From LD21 sp963715785 (GTDB lineage: Bacteria > Bacteroidota > Bacteroidia > Bacteroidales > VadinHA17): DNA of 64,000 nucleotides. Location: contig OY970276.1 of assembly GCA_963715785.1 (NCBI GenBank), forward strand, positions 558,001-622,000, in the 5' to 3' direction. Positions 17,548 to 26,361 of the stretch are shown here, piece by piece. The position numbers and the translations under genes are program-made. Each line of letters starts with the position of its first letter. Within the stretch, counting starts at the first letter, position 1. The notes under the pieces are model-generated. The model ran no database searches. It was not told the origin of the DNA and worked only from the letters and a program-made list of their open reading frames with translations.

Positions 17548-18933
17548 ATGAATACAAAAAGATTGACAATGAGTGAATTGAAAAGGGATTGGAATCTTGG
17601 TATTTCAGATAACGGAGAGCTGCTTACCGGAGGATGCAATACAATTAATCTTGCCTCTGTATATGGAACACCGCTGCATGTCGTAAACGAAACCCGGCTT
17701 AGGATAACTGCTGAAAAATTTCTGGAAACAATACAATTAAAATATCCTGGAAAATGCTCTGTCCATTACGCATTTAAATGCAATCCGGTGCCGGGTGTAA
17801 TTAAAGTCATTAAGTCTTCAGGCATTAAAGCAGAAGTGATGAGCGAGTTTGAGCTTAAGCTCGCACTTAAACTGGGCTATTCCGGAAATGAGATTATTGT
17901 CAACGGGCCGTATAAAACTGATCAGCTTATCACTGCATGCATATTGAATAATATAAGGTTCATAAATGTGGATTCTCTTTTTGAGCTTGAAAAGATTGGT
18001 CAGATTTCGGCCGGGCTGAACAGGAACGTTGAGATACTCATCAGGATCAATCCTGATTTTGTTCCGTCGGGCATGAACAATGGAAGCAAGGCTGCCAGCC
18101 GGGCCGGCTCTCATTTCGGTATGGATATAAAAGGTGGTGAAGTAAGGGTAGCATTTGAAAAGCTAAGGTTAATGAAAACAGTAAGATTCAGAGGGTTTCA
18201 TTTCCACATTGGTTCAGGGATCCAGAATACCAATGAATATAAAAAAGCACTTATCAGCATCAGGCAAGTACTGAAAGATGCTGAAAACCTGGGATTTGAA
18301 ACAGATGTACTTGATGTCGGAGGAGGTTTGGGTGTCCCAAATTCGAGAGAGATGACAACAGTTGAATTATTAGTGTATCAGGCTTTTGGACATCTTCATA
18401 CCGGGACCATATCAAACAACAAAATATCATTCTCAGATTTTGCCGGATCTTTGACTGATGGTATACTCTCACTTTTCCCATACAGGAAAATCCCGGAACT
18501 GATCATTGAACCCGGGAGATGTATCACAGGTCCCAACCAGCTTCTTCTGCTGAGGATCCACCAGGTCAAAAAACGAAAAGGATTGAAAAAATGGCTGGTA
18601 GCAGACGCTGGTATCGGAACACTCACTATGCCTACATACTATGAACATCATGAAGTTCTTCTATGCAATGATGTCAACAGGAAGCCATCGGAAAAAGTAA
18701 CGATTACTGGTCCGGGCTGCTTCTCGGCTGACATAGTGTACAAGAATAAAATAATGCCGGAGATAGCACCTGGAGAGATGATAGCTATTCTCGACAGCGG
18801 GGCTTACTTTACTTCATGGGAATCATCATTTGGCTTCCCCCGGCCGGCAATTATTTCGGTAATGAATGGCCGGCATAAATTAATCAGAACAAGAGAATCT
18901 TTTGACAACATGACCTCTCTTGATTTGCTATAG
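17548..18933 (+). CDS. fold-type III PLP-dependent decarboxylase (DAP/ornithine decarboxylase family)
   Basis: The protein has 461 aa. The PLP lysine lies in HYAFKCNP (K77). The phosphate-binding and barrel motifs are HFHIGSGIQN, DVGGGLGVP and IEPGRCI, and the C-terminal domain carries GPGCFSAD and DSGAYFTSWESSFGF. The overall match is to diaminopimelate-decarboxylase-like enzymes. The location, 8 bp after the GNAT gene and inside a lipid operon rather than with lysine genes, suggests another substrate. One candidate is the amino-acid headgroup a BtaA-type enzyme would add, but this is speculation. An alternative ATG is at 17569. Confidence 0.8.
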   Translation: MNTKRLTMSELKRDWNLGISDNGELLTGGCNTINLASVYGTPLHVVNETRLRITAEKFLETIQLKYPGKCSVHYAFKCNPVPGVIKVIKSSGIKAEVMSEFELKLALKLGYSGNEIIVNGPYKTDQLITACILNNIRFINVDSLFELEKIGQISAGLNRNVEILIRINPDFVPSGMNNGSKAASRAGSHFGMDIKGGEVRVAFEKLRLMKTVRFRGFHFHIGSGIQNTNEYKKALISIRQVLKDAENLGFETDVLDVGGGLGVPNSREMTTVELLVYQAFGHLHTGTISNNKISFSDFAGSLTDGILSLFPYRKIPELIIEPGRCITGPNQLLLLRIHQVKKRKGLKKWLVADAGIGTLTMPTYYEHHEVLLCNDVNRKPSEKVTITGPGCFSADIVYKNKIMPEIAPGEMIAILDSGAYFTSWESSFGFPRPAIISVMNGRHKLIRTRESFDNMTSLDLL

Positions 18934-18962
18934 AATTAAACAAAAACTAAATTCATATCAAT

Positions 18963-20051
18963 ATGAAATTTAAAATAAACAGAGTTTCGGATTGCGAGGA
19001 TCTGTTATCACTGTGCACGATTCTCAGGAAGGTTATTGAATTGAAAGGAAATGAGGAAGTGGCCCCCGAACAGAATTCCAACTTTGTTCTGAATATCACT
19101 GATATTGAAGCGCCCAAAGCTTACAGGAGAAAGAGCCAGGAAGAAATGGTGGTATCAATTGTACTGCTGAAAGAGTCAAAACCTGATATTAAAGCCGCAT
19201 GTTACGTTGCCCTAGTAAAAAGCATTTCAAATATTCTCTTTTGCATCTCCAACAGCGAAGGAAAGGACCGGTTAAAGGCTTACAGCATTACACCTGAAGT
19301 CGGGTTTGTTGAATTCAATTATACTCCTGAAGAGATGTATGATCGTATGTACCCTGTTGTAAGCTCTCATTTTGTATTAAGAAACAGACTCTATGAGGAT
19401 CTGCGTCTCGATGAAAATGCAATGGTCCCTCAGGTTGAAGAATTAAAAGTCTTCGGAAAGCAACTTCAAAAACTAGGTGTTCTACCGGCTCCGTTCCCTT
19501 TGACCGAATATCTTGACAAAGACCTTATTGATCAGCTGTACAGGCTATATCAGATTAAAGGCCTGAGCTATGGTAATCTTAGTATTAGAAATCCAAATAC
19601 GGATTTTAAAGGCACAACCTATTGGATGACTGCCAGGGGAGTCGACAAATCAAACCTGAAAGGCCAGGGTAAAGACATTCTTCTGGTGAATGGCTATGAC
19701 AGGGAAACAAGTGAAATGATGGTTTCATTGCCCCCGCATTATGATCCAAGGATCAGAGTCTCGGTAGATGCCATTGAGCATTATCTTATATACACTAAAT
19801 TACCAAAAGTCGGAGCAATAGTGCATCTGCATGCCTGGATTGACGGTGTTATTTGTACTGATCAGAGCTATCCATGCGGTACAGTTGAACTGGCGGAAAA
19901 TGTCGTCAGGCTTTTGGAGCAGACGTCTTCTCCTGAAAGGACAGAGGTCGGCTTAAAAAATCATGGTCTTACAATAACAGGACCCGATATCAGGGATATC
20001 TTCCGGAGAATCACTGACAGACTGAAAACTAATGTGCCGATGATGAACTGA
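18963..20051 (+). CDS. class II aldolase/adducin-family protein with extra N-terminal domain
   Basis: The protein has 362 aa. Residues 1 to about 150 are an unrecognised domain. Residues of about 155-355 are a class II aldolase/adducin head: SYGNLSIR, a TARGVDKSNL phosphate-loop-like segment, the metal ligands HLHAW, PCGTVELAENVV and KNHGLTITG. Family members perform zinc-dependent retro-aldol, epimerase or decarboxylation chemistry on small phosphorylated sugars or hydroxy acids. It is the last gene of the 13636 operon (29-bp gap), and a second copy of the activator site lies 101 bp after its stop. The substrate is unknown. Confidence 0.75.
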   Translation: MKFKINRVSDCEDLLSLCTILRKVIELKGNEEVAPEQNSNFVLNITDIEAPKAYRRKSQEEMVVSIVLLKESKPDIKAACYVALVKSISNILFCISNSEGKDRLKAYSITPEVGFVEFNYTPEEMYDRMYPVVSSHFVLRNRLYEDLRLDENAMVPQVEELKVFGKQLQKLGVLPAPFPLTEYLDKDLIDQLYRLYQIKGLSYGNLSIRNPNTDFKGTTYWMTARGVDKSNLKGQGKDILLVNGYDRETSEMMVSLPPHYDPRIRVSVDAIEHYLIYTKLPKVGAIVHLHAWIDGVICTDQSYPCGTVELAENVVRLLEQTSSPERTEVGLKNHGLTITGPDIRDIFRRITDRLKTNVPMMN

Positions 20052-20151
20052 TACAGTCTCGGGTTTGGCACGAGTCAACACTCCTCATCTGACTGAAACT
20101 AATCGTCTCGCCCTTATTTGGATTAAAATCAAATTTGCATTGGGCATTTAA

Positions 20152-20191
20152 TGTAGCATTCTGAATCAATAACCTGTAGCATAACGCTACA
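20152..20191 (+). promoter_or_regulatory. upstream activator site, copy 2 (TGTAGC half-site plus TGTAGC-N5-GCTACA dyad)
   Basis: TGTAGC lies at 20152-20157, TGTAGC at 20175-20180 and GCTACA at 20186-20191. Half-site spacing (23 bp) and dyad spacing (N5) are identical to copy 1 at 13488, and the linker shares TCTGAATCAAT. It lies in the 260-bp gap between the aldolase-like gene and the outer-membrane gene at 20312, in the same orientation relative to the downstream gene as copy 1. Confidence 0.75.
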
Positions 20192-20255
20192 AAATTAACT
20201 CCTTTAAAATGAATTCCAGCAGCTATATGTCTGTATATCTTACACATATACAATA

Positions 20256-20270
20256 TGGCTTGATTATTGG
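20256..20270 (+). promoter_or_regulatory. candidate sigma-54 (-24/-12) promoter of the 20312 gene
   Basis: TGGCTTGATTATTGG is separated from the GCTACA arm by 64 bp, against 63 bp at the first copy. The -24 GGC and the -12 TTG are kept, with G in place of the usual -12 C. Transcription would start near 20282, giving a leader of about 30 nt before the ATG at 20312. The TTG codon at 20267 is part of this element, not a start codon. Confidence 0.5.
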
Positions 20271-20311
20271 ATTCATCTGCTGACCTAAAAGTTAAACAAA
20301 ATCATAAAATC

Positions 20312-21040
20312 ATGAAAAGGCAGCTCAGATTCATTATCAGTTTCAACGCTCTCATTGCATTCTTTTCTTTATTAAGCTCTTCCGGACTGATGGCATACCC
20401 GGGTTCGAAAAGCTCCGGAGATTCGGGACAGAATTATATTTCACATGATTCTGATTATAATACCGTTACATTGAGCAGTTATAATTTTGCGCTTTATAAA
20501 CAGGATACAAAATCTCTTAATAAAATTAAGAAAACCCAACTTATATATATAGATATCGGATTAGGTGGCTACTATAAAAGTAGCTCTGGCAATACGGTCC
20601 AGGGTTTGAGCGGAGTTGCATTAAGCATAAGTGCTAACTATTTGAAAAACAGGAACAACTGGAAGCTTAAATTCATGAATGAATGCGAGTTGAATTTTTT
20701 TGGACCTACGCCGAGTGAGAATATATATTCGGTTGGATTACTCTATGGAAGGGTCACAAACACAAAGATAATCCGCTTTTCGATTTCAGTTGGTCTGGGA
20801 ATAACCGGTGGTGTAACCAGAGGAGAATACCTTCAGAGTTATAACGGTTCAAACGGATGGTTTAGCCATGGTAATTATGAAAAGAAAAAGATTCTGTCTC
20901 CTTCAATACCGCTTGAAATAGATCTGAGTTTCATCCCTTCAAAATTTTTAGGAATTGGTCTGGCAGGATATGCTGACATTAATTACCAAATGAGCAGTGC
21001 GGGATTTACTGTCAAACTTGAATTAGGCAGAATAAGATAA
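20312..21040 (+). CDS. exported, probable outer-membrane beta-barrel protein of unknown function
   Basis: The protein has 242 aa starting at MKRQLRFIISF, which gives a normal signal peptide ending near LMAYPG. The mature part is rich in alternating hydrophobic/polar strands with Gly and aromatic residues (IDIGLGGYYK, ISVGLGITGG, GIGLAGYADINYQM) and ends in a strand-like segment, consistent with a small barrel. I do not recognise a named family. It is preceded by the second activator site and candidate sigma-54 promoter, so it is probably in the regulon of the 12045-13430 regulator. Confidence 0.6.
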   Translation: MKRQLRFIISFNALIAFFSLLSSSGLMAYPGSKSSGDSGQNYISHDSDYNTVTLSSYNFALYKQDTKSLNKIKKTQLIYIDIGLGGYYKSSSGNTVQGLSGVALSISANYLKNRNNWKLKFMNECELNFFGPTPSENIYSVGLLYGRVTNTKIIRFSISVGLGITGGVTRGEYLQSYNGSNGWFSHGNYEKKKILSPSIPLEIDLSFIPSKFLGIGLAGYADINYQMSSAGFTVKLELGRIR

Positions 21041-21175
21041 AATGGTCAAAAGGATACATGTACCTAAAGAGTGACATAGTATGCTGACCTACATGGAGAT
21101 ACCTGAAAATCCATTAAAGAGTAAGGAGTGTATGCAGAAAAACTCAAGAGTAAGCAAAATTCAATTATTCTGACA

Positions 21176-21829
21176 ATGAAAAAAGCAACAATGCTAATTG
21201 CGGTTTTATGTGTCCTTGTATTTTCGGATATGCAGGCACAGGTAAACAAAGGCAGATCACTGATTGGAGTTTCGACCTCTTTCAGTTATTTCAATCTCGG
21301 ATCTGACATTCTGAATTTTGGTGTTACGAGTTCCAGGGACAAAGGGAATTCATCTGTTAATTCGGACTTAGGCAGCGACAGAATTATTACCTTAAATCTT
21401 ATGCCCAGGTACGGATATTTTATTGCTGATAATTTTGCACTGGGGATTAATTTATGTCTTGCTTCTTCGTCAGAGAAACCTGATAAAGAAACCAGGTATA
21501 ATATGACCTCTTTCGGAGCCGGGCCATTTTTGAGGTACTATTTTCCGGGAAGCAAAATTTTGCCATTTATTGAAGCATCCAGTTTGTTTGGATCCGTTTC
21601 CAATAAGTATACCGCTGCCAGTTATGAAAACTCATCTTCAAGCAGCACCCGATCATTGGGCGGTGGAATCGGCATGGCAGTAAAAATTGGCGAGAAGGTG
21701 ACATTCGACATGATGGCAGGCTATAATTCAACGTCTGTAAAAGCAAAAGAAAATAATCCTGATAATATCAGAACCGTACAGGGTACCTTCGGTTTAAGGT
21801 TCGGATTTGTGGTCCTCTTTGGCTCATAA
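21176..21829 (+). CDS. outer-membrane beta-barrel (porin-like) protein
   Basis: The protein has 217 aa starting at MKKATMLIAVL, where the signal peptide begins; an upstream ATG at 21128 is not compatible with a signal sequence. The cleavage site is near MQAQ. The mature chain has OMP_b-brl-type strands (LIGVSTSFSYF, NLMPRYGYFIADNFALGI, GPFLRYYFPG, IEASSLFGS, GTFGLRFGFVVLFGS) ending in a hydrophobic C-terminal strand. The fold is clear, the function is not. It follows the 20312 gene by 135 bp in the same direction, with no dyad of its own, so it is probably cotranscribed. Confidence 0.7.
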   Translation: MKKATMLIAVLCVLVFSDMQAQVNKGRSLIGVSTSFSYFNLGSDILNFGVTSSRDKGNSSVNSDLGSDRIITLNLMPRYGYFIADNFALGINLCLASSSEKPDKETRYNMTSFGAGPFLRYYFPGSKILPFIEASSLFGSVSNKYTAASYENSSSSSTRSLGGGIGMAVKIGEKVTFDMMAGYNSTSVKAKENNPDNIRTVQGTFGLRFGFVVLFGS

Positions 21830-21893
21830 GTCCGGATAATCAAACAGAAAAAATTTATGAATCTAAATTATAATAACATTAAAAAACTCTATC

Positions 21894-23228
21894 ATGAAAA
21901 AGTTAAATTTATTTACCAGTCTCTTAATGTTGCTGATTCTGGCCGCCTGTAATAAAGACTATCTGGAAAACCGCCTGCAACCCTCTTTCCCTGCCGATAA
22001 CGACAAATTCTCAGTCTGTTCCAGTCCGCTAAAGATTGCCGTCCTCTCCGATCTTCACTACATGGACCCCTCGCTTCTTAAATCAGATGGCAGCGCATTT
22101 CAGCTGTACCTAATGCAGGATCCCAAGCTGCTTGCTGAAAGCGGAGCTATTCTTCAACAGATAATTCATAATTTGTTAGCTGAAAGACCCGATCTGGTAT
22201 TAATTTCAGGTGATCTGACAAAGGATGGTGAGCTACGGAGCCACAGGTCAGTTCTGAGACAATTACAGGTCCTCCGCTCAAATCACATTAAAGTATTGGT
22301 TGTCCCTGGTAATCACGATATTAACAATCCCGATGCCAGGTTATTTGACGGTGATAATACTGTACCGGTCTCCACAATTACACCGGATGAATTTAAATAC
22401 CTCTATAGTGATTATGGATATAAAACAGCTATCGCCAGGGATCCAAACTCACTGAGTTATGTATCAGAACCTTACAAAGATCTAAGGATACTCGCTCTCG
22501 ACGCAAATGAGTATTATAACAATACTCCCATGTATTGTGTTGTGGCTGGCACTATTAAGCCTGAAACAATGGAGTGGGCAAAGAATCAGCTGGCAGATGC
22601 AAAAGCTAAAAGGAAAAAAGTTATCGGGATGATGCATCACGGGCTTGTCGAGCATTTCATGGGTGAATCGGTCATATTTCCCGATTACCTTGTCGATAAT
22701 TGGAGTGATAAAGCAGATGAGCTTATTCAGGCTGGATTAAAAGTCATTTTTACCGGGCATTTTCATGCCAATGATGCTACCCAGCGCACCTTTGGCAATT
22801 CTTCACTGACTGATATTGAAACAGGGTCGCCGGTGATATATCATTCTCCTTACAGAATAATAAGGTTTACCAATAATAAACTTTATATAAAGACAAACAA
22901 TATTGACCACATTTTCTACCCGGGACTGAAGGGCAATTCTTTCAGTGAATATGAAAAAGCATTTTCTCTCAGCGGTTTTGAAATTCAGGCAAGATACATG
23001 CTCATGAGTCCGCCTTACAATATCCCTGAGGATGTTGCAACTCAGATTTCACCGGTTTTTGCAGGGGCCATGCTGGCTCATTTTGGCGGAGATGAAACTA
23101 TTTCAGATGAAGCATATGCCGCCATTCAGTCTATATCTGAAACTTCAACTGATCTGGCTAATATATTGCTGGGCCTTTATACAGATCTGCCTCCGGCTGA
23201 TAATGATCTGGTAGTTGACCTGAACTGA
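21894..23228 (+). CDS. calcineurin-like metallophosphoesterase lipoprotein
   Basis: The protein has 444 aa with a lipobox LILAAC near residue 19, so it is a periplasmic or surface lipoprotein. The metallophosphatase motifs are complete and in order: DLHYMD, GDLTKDGE, GNHDIN, MHHG and GHFHAND. The enzyme should be a dinuclear-metal phosphoesterase. Substrates in this family include phospholipids and nucleotides. Its position 64 bp after the barrel gene, downstream of the lipid operon, makes a lipid or envelope phosphoester plausible, but this is not shown. Confidence 0.85.
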   Translation: MKKLNLFTSLLMLLILAACNKDYLENRLQPSFPADNDKFSVCSSPLKIAVLSDLHYMDPSLLKSDGSAFQLYLMQDPKLLAESGAILQQIIHNLLAERPDLVLISGDLTKDGELRSHRSVLRQLQVLRSNHIKVLVVPGNHDINNPDARLFDGDNTVPVSTITPDEFKYLYSDYGYKTAIARDPNSLSYVSEPYKDLRILALDANEYYNNTPMYCVVAGTIKPETMEWAKNQLADAKAKRKKVIGMMHHGLVEHFMGESVIFPDYLVDNWSDKADELIQAGLKVIFTGHFHANDATQRTFGNSSLTDIETGSPVIYHSPYRIIRFTNNKLYIKTNNIDHIFYPGLKGNSFSEYEKAFSLSGFEIQARYMLMSPPYNIPEDVATQISPVFAGAMLAHFGGDETISDEAYAAIQSISETSTDLANILLGLYTDLPPADNDLVVDLN

Positions 23229-23255
23229 TTTAAGGTATAAGTAAAGTCGGCAAAA

Positions 23256-23292
23256 AAGTCCGTAAGCACAAAATATTGTGGCTTACGGACTT
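23256..23292 (-). terminator. rho-independent terminator (probably bidirectional)
   Basis: The arms AAGTCCGTAAGC and GCTTACGGACTT enclose a partly palindromic loop. On the minus strand the stem is followed by TTTTTT. It lies between the convergent ends of the metallophosphoesterase gene and the prohibitin remnant. Confidence 0.8.
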
Positions 23293-23318
23293 AATATTCA
23301 GTAGATATCTGTTTCGGG

Positions 23319-23556
23319 TTATTTACTATCCACAATCATCGGAAGGTTCTTTCCGTTAGTCATAAATATCACATTTGCATTTGGTGATGCAGAAATGGCT
23401 TTAATCATTTCATACTGCAGCAATTTATCGCTGAGACCCGTGCTCAGTATTTTCTGGTAATCGGCAATACCCTGTGCTTCCACTCTTTTCCTTTGGGCTT
23501 CCTGTGTTTCTTTCTGCAGCACAAAAGTCAGGATTCGTCTGATCTGATTAATATCG
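23319..23556 (-). pseudogene. prohibitin / SPFH-family gene remnant (C-terminal end only)
   Basis: About 68 codons encode the conserved C-terminal end of a prohibitin-like SPFH protein (FVLQKETQEAQRKRVEAQG, then IADYQKILSTGLSDKLLQYE). Homology begins abruptly near FVLQKE. The upstream frame continues a few codons without a start and runs into the stop of the DUF5916 gene. The SPFH domain and membrane anchor are missing, so this is a 5'-truncated relic. A GTG at 23522 could initiate a 67-residue peptide, but nothing suggests it is used. Confidence 0.75.
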
Positions 23557-25803
23557 TTACAATGTAAATGTGTAAGTGTACTTCAACAAAACCGACCTGT
23601 TATTGAACAGGGGCAGATGTGGATCTTCTATGTTCCTGTATGTGCTTCTTCCTTCATTGAATACAATATAGAAGTCATTCCCTTCTCTCGGATTATACCT
23701 GAATCTGAAATTAGTCATTAATGAATTTTCAGCAGTGTTATATTGGATAAAAGTACTGACTGACATTTTTGTATTGAACATAACCAGTGCCTTAATCCCT
23801 GTGATACCTCCGCTGAATGACTGGCTGCGATCCTTGAATTTCAGAAAGTTATGTTCATACTTCAAGCCAAGCTGAAGACTGGATCCGATATTCCAGGAAG
23901 GCTCTGTTCCGACAGTGTAACGTGTTCCGTCGTAAAATGTTCCGGCAAATGCATCGACTCCGACAACGAACTTATTTGTATTGGGGGAATTCAAATGCGT
24001 TTCAAGCTGATTGAAGGAGTATTTTCCCGCAGGAACATTAGCATTCCCTGAAAAACTGAATGTGTCTGCAACATTTTCAAAGACATGACTAACCGAGAGC
24101 ATACCGCTATAGCCTGACTTAAAATTGAAGTCATACATTATTCCCGATTGTACAGATTGAGCGGAATTATTAACATTATCAAAATAGCTGATCACATTTA
24201 TCCCGATCTGATGGCTCTGAAGTGCGGAAGCTTCACCCGGAATCCATCCATACCCTACCCCTCCGTAGTAATGAGTATAATTATGACGTGCAAAGAACCC
24301 TATGCCGGGATTAAAATCTTTGCCGCTTCTTGCGTATGTAAAATTATAATTCAATCCCTTCTGATTAAACCGGCTCCAGGTTAAAAACAGTTCTGTAGGA
24401 TCCAGCGAGAGAACTTTGTTTCGCGAAGATTTATCAAGTACCTGAGCCAGTTTTACATCAATATAATCGTTTTCAGAAATTTTGAAGGTTCCATCCATTC
24501 CATATGCAGTGTTATAGGTGCCATCAGTCCCTACACGGGATGTAACAATCCCGCCTACATAACTGTTTTCGTTAATTACCTGTCTCCTCAACCTGAATAT
24601 TCCAAAATTTTCGGAGGCAAGCGGGTCGGTAGACGATTCACCCTGGTTTATAGCCTGGGTCTGCATATCCAGGAAACCCATATCCCATTTCCCAATCATC
24701 CCAGTAATTCGTGCACCGCCATAAATAGGGACCTGTTCTCCGTTGTGAAGACCGATTTGCCTGCTGTAAAAAAGACTTCCTCCGGGTTCAAAATCGAATG
24801 TAAATACGCTTGACCTCTCCTGAAAGAAGGTCCGCTTTTCAGGGAAGAACAGTGAGAACCTTGTCAGATTTATCTGTTCATCGTCAGCTTCCACCTGTGC
24901 AAAGTCAGTATTGACTGTAAGGTCCATGGTAAGGTTGTTGGTAAGGCCGTATTTTACATCGAGCCCCCCATTGAATGAGGGCTTCCTTCCTAATTTATAG
25001 TCTGTGCCCTGATCATTCAGGCTATAATCCTGCTGGTAACCTCCGATAATGTATGGTGCTATATAAAATGGCTTTTTTGATTTGAGTCCCTCAAACGTAA
25101 TTTCCTGAGCTTTAGATGGTCTGAAGGCACTGGTCTGTCCCCAGTTAGGAGGAATCGCAGGAAAAATATCAACCTCATTTTTATGGGCTATATCCCTTAT
25201 ACATATTAATCCCATAATGATTTTCCCATCCCGCTCCTTAAACCTAATGCTTGAAAAGGGGATTCTGATTTCTGCAAACCAGCCCTCATTGTTCTTTGTT
25301 GTTTTTATATCCCAGAATGTGTTCCAGCTCATATTAAAAGGGCCCTGGCTTGGATCTGTCATTCCCATAGCATCCTTGGAAATGGTAAAATCGCTTCTCA
25401 GTCCGGTAGGGGTTGTTGCGAAGCCCAGACCATTCTCCTTATCATTAAAAGAGTCAAAAATCAGCATCAGCTGCTCGCTCGCAACAGCTGACTCATCACG
25501 CTTTCTGGAGGAAATGAGCATGCTGGCAGGTTTAGCATCATATAACCTTGCGCCAACATAGAGATATGTGTTGTCGTAACAAATCATTATTTCGCTCCTT
25601 TCAGTCGGCTGATTGCCAAACGTAGGAGTATGCATTACCATTGGAAGTGGTTTGACGTTTTGCCAGCAGGCATCATCTATATTACCATCAAAAGATATTT
25701 CTCCATTAATCCTGGGAATGGAAATTTGTTCCTGAGGGGACGCTATAAGTGCATTTGCAAAAAAACAAATTGAAACCAAAAATATGCTTAACGACCTGTT
25801 CAT
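23557..25803 (-). CDS. DUF5916 protein: CBM9-like domain + outer-membrane barrel
   Basis: The protein has 748 aa with a signal peptide. Residues of about 27-210 form a CBM9/DOMON-like carbohydrate-binding-type domain (PRINGEISFDGNIDDACWQN; SEIMICYDNTYLYVGARLYD). The rest is a long DUF5916 beta-barrel-like region (FFPEKRTFFQERSSVF; FSRQIG-type segment; NFRFRYNPREGNDFYIVFNEG) that ends in a strand YTFTL. Such proteins are widespread in Bacteroidota. The role is unknown, probably surface binding or transport. Its last codons abut the prohibitin relic. Confidence 0.8.
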   Translation of the reverse strand: MNRSLSIFLVSICFFANALIASPQEQISIPRINGEISFDGNIDDACWQNVKPLPMVMHTPTFGNQPTERSEIMICYDNTYLYVGARLYDAKPASMLISSRKRDESAVASEQLMLIFDSFNDKENGLGFATTPTGLRSDFTISKDAMGMTDPSQGPFNMSWNTFWDIKTTKNNEGWFAEIRIPFSSIRFKERDGKIIMGLICIRDIAHKNEVDIFPAIPPNWGQTSAFRPSKAQEITFEGLKSKKPFYIAPYIIGGYQQDYSLNDQGTDYKLGRKPSFNGGLDVKYGLTNNLTMDLTVNTDFAQVEADDEQINLTRFSLFFPEKRTFFQERSSVFTFDFEPGGSLFYSRQIGLHNGEQVPIYGGARITGMIGKWDMGFLDMQTQAINQGESSTDPLASENFGIFRLRRQVINENSYVGGIVTSRVGTDGTYNTAYGMDGTFKISENDYIDVKLAQVLDKSSRNKVLSLDPTELFLTWSRFNQKGLNYNFTYARSGKDFNPGIGFFARHNYTHYYGGVGYGWIPGEASALQSHQIGINVISYFDNVNNSAQSVQSGIMYDFNFKSGYSGMLSVSHVFENVADTFSFSGNANVPAGKYSFNQLETHLNSPNTNKFVVGVDAFAGTFYDGTRYTVGTEPSWNIGSSLQLGLKYEHNFLKFKDRSQSFSGGITGIKALVMFNTKMSVSTFIQYNTAENSLMTNFRFRYNPREGNDFYIVFNEGRSTYRNIEDPHLPLFNNRSVLLKYTYTFTL

Positions 25804-25980
25804 ATATTACATAAAGTTTTTGTCTTTTTTGCGAATATAGAAAAGTTATTTACGTTGCCGCGGCAATAAAGACGAGCGGGAATAAAATGACGACGGAAAG
25901 CATTTAAATACCGATAAAAATCCACTGGTCTCTTTTTAGAAATCCGAGACTAAAGGTCAGCAATATCGTCCTGATTGTCA

Positions 25981-26066
25981 GACTCTCATTTCGTCACGCT
26001 CAGAATAACATATAATTGTATGAACTTTATAAATACTTGTCATTCTGTGCGAAGCGAAAAATCCTA
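25981..26066. repeat. imperfect inverted-repeat element in a 558-bp gene-free stretch (25804-26361)
   Basis: A minus-strand segment ATTCTGAGCGTGACGAAATG (near 25985-26006) and the plus-strand segment CATTCTGTGCGAAGCGAAAA (near 26041-26060) face each other around an AT-rich centre. This looks like a short palindromic intergenic repeat. The remainder of 25804-26361 is AT-rich and should hold the promoters of the DUF5916 gene and the exporter operon, but no clear promoter could be assigned. Confidence 0.4.
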
Positions 26067-26361
26067 TACCTCTTGCCAGACGAATATTATTGCATACATT
26101 GAATTGACTTGAGCATGATTTTTGTTTCACCTGGTTTAAACCTTTTTATTTTTTTTTGTTAATATATTAATAGCCTGTATACTGTTAAAAAAAGTTAAAC
26201 TTTGAACTTTTTAAGTTATGCAGGAATAAAAAAACCTTTATGACTGTCTTTCAGGTTAGATTCATAATACGACAATAAATCACACAATCACATCTAAGAA
26301 ATCACACTAATACAGAACTTCGTAACTACATAAATAAGCAAACGGATCAAAACAATAAGAA

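Noticed and set aside
20072..20086. TGGCACGAGTCAACA as a sigma-54 promoter
   Set aside because: The -24 part is perfect but the -12 part (AACA) does not match, and it lies upstream of, not downstream of, the activator site.
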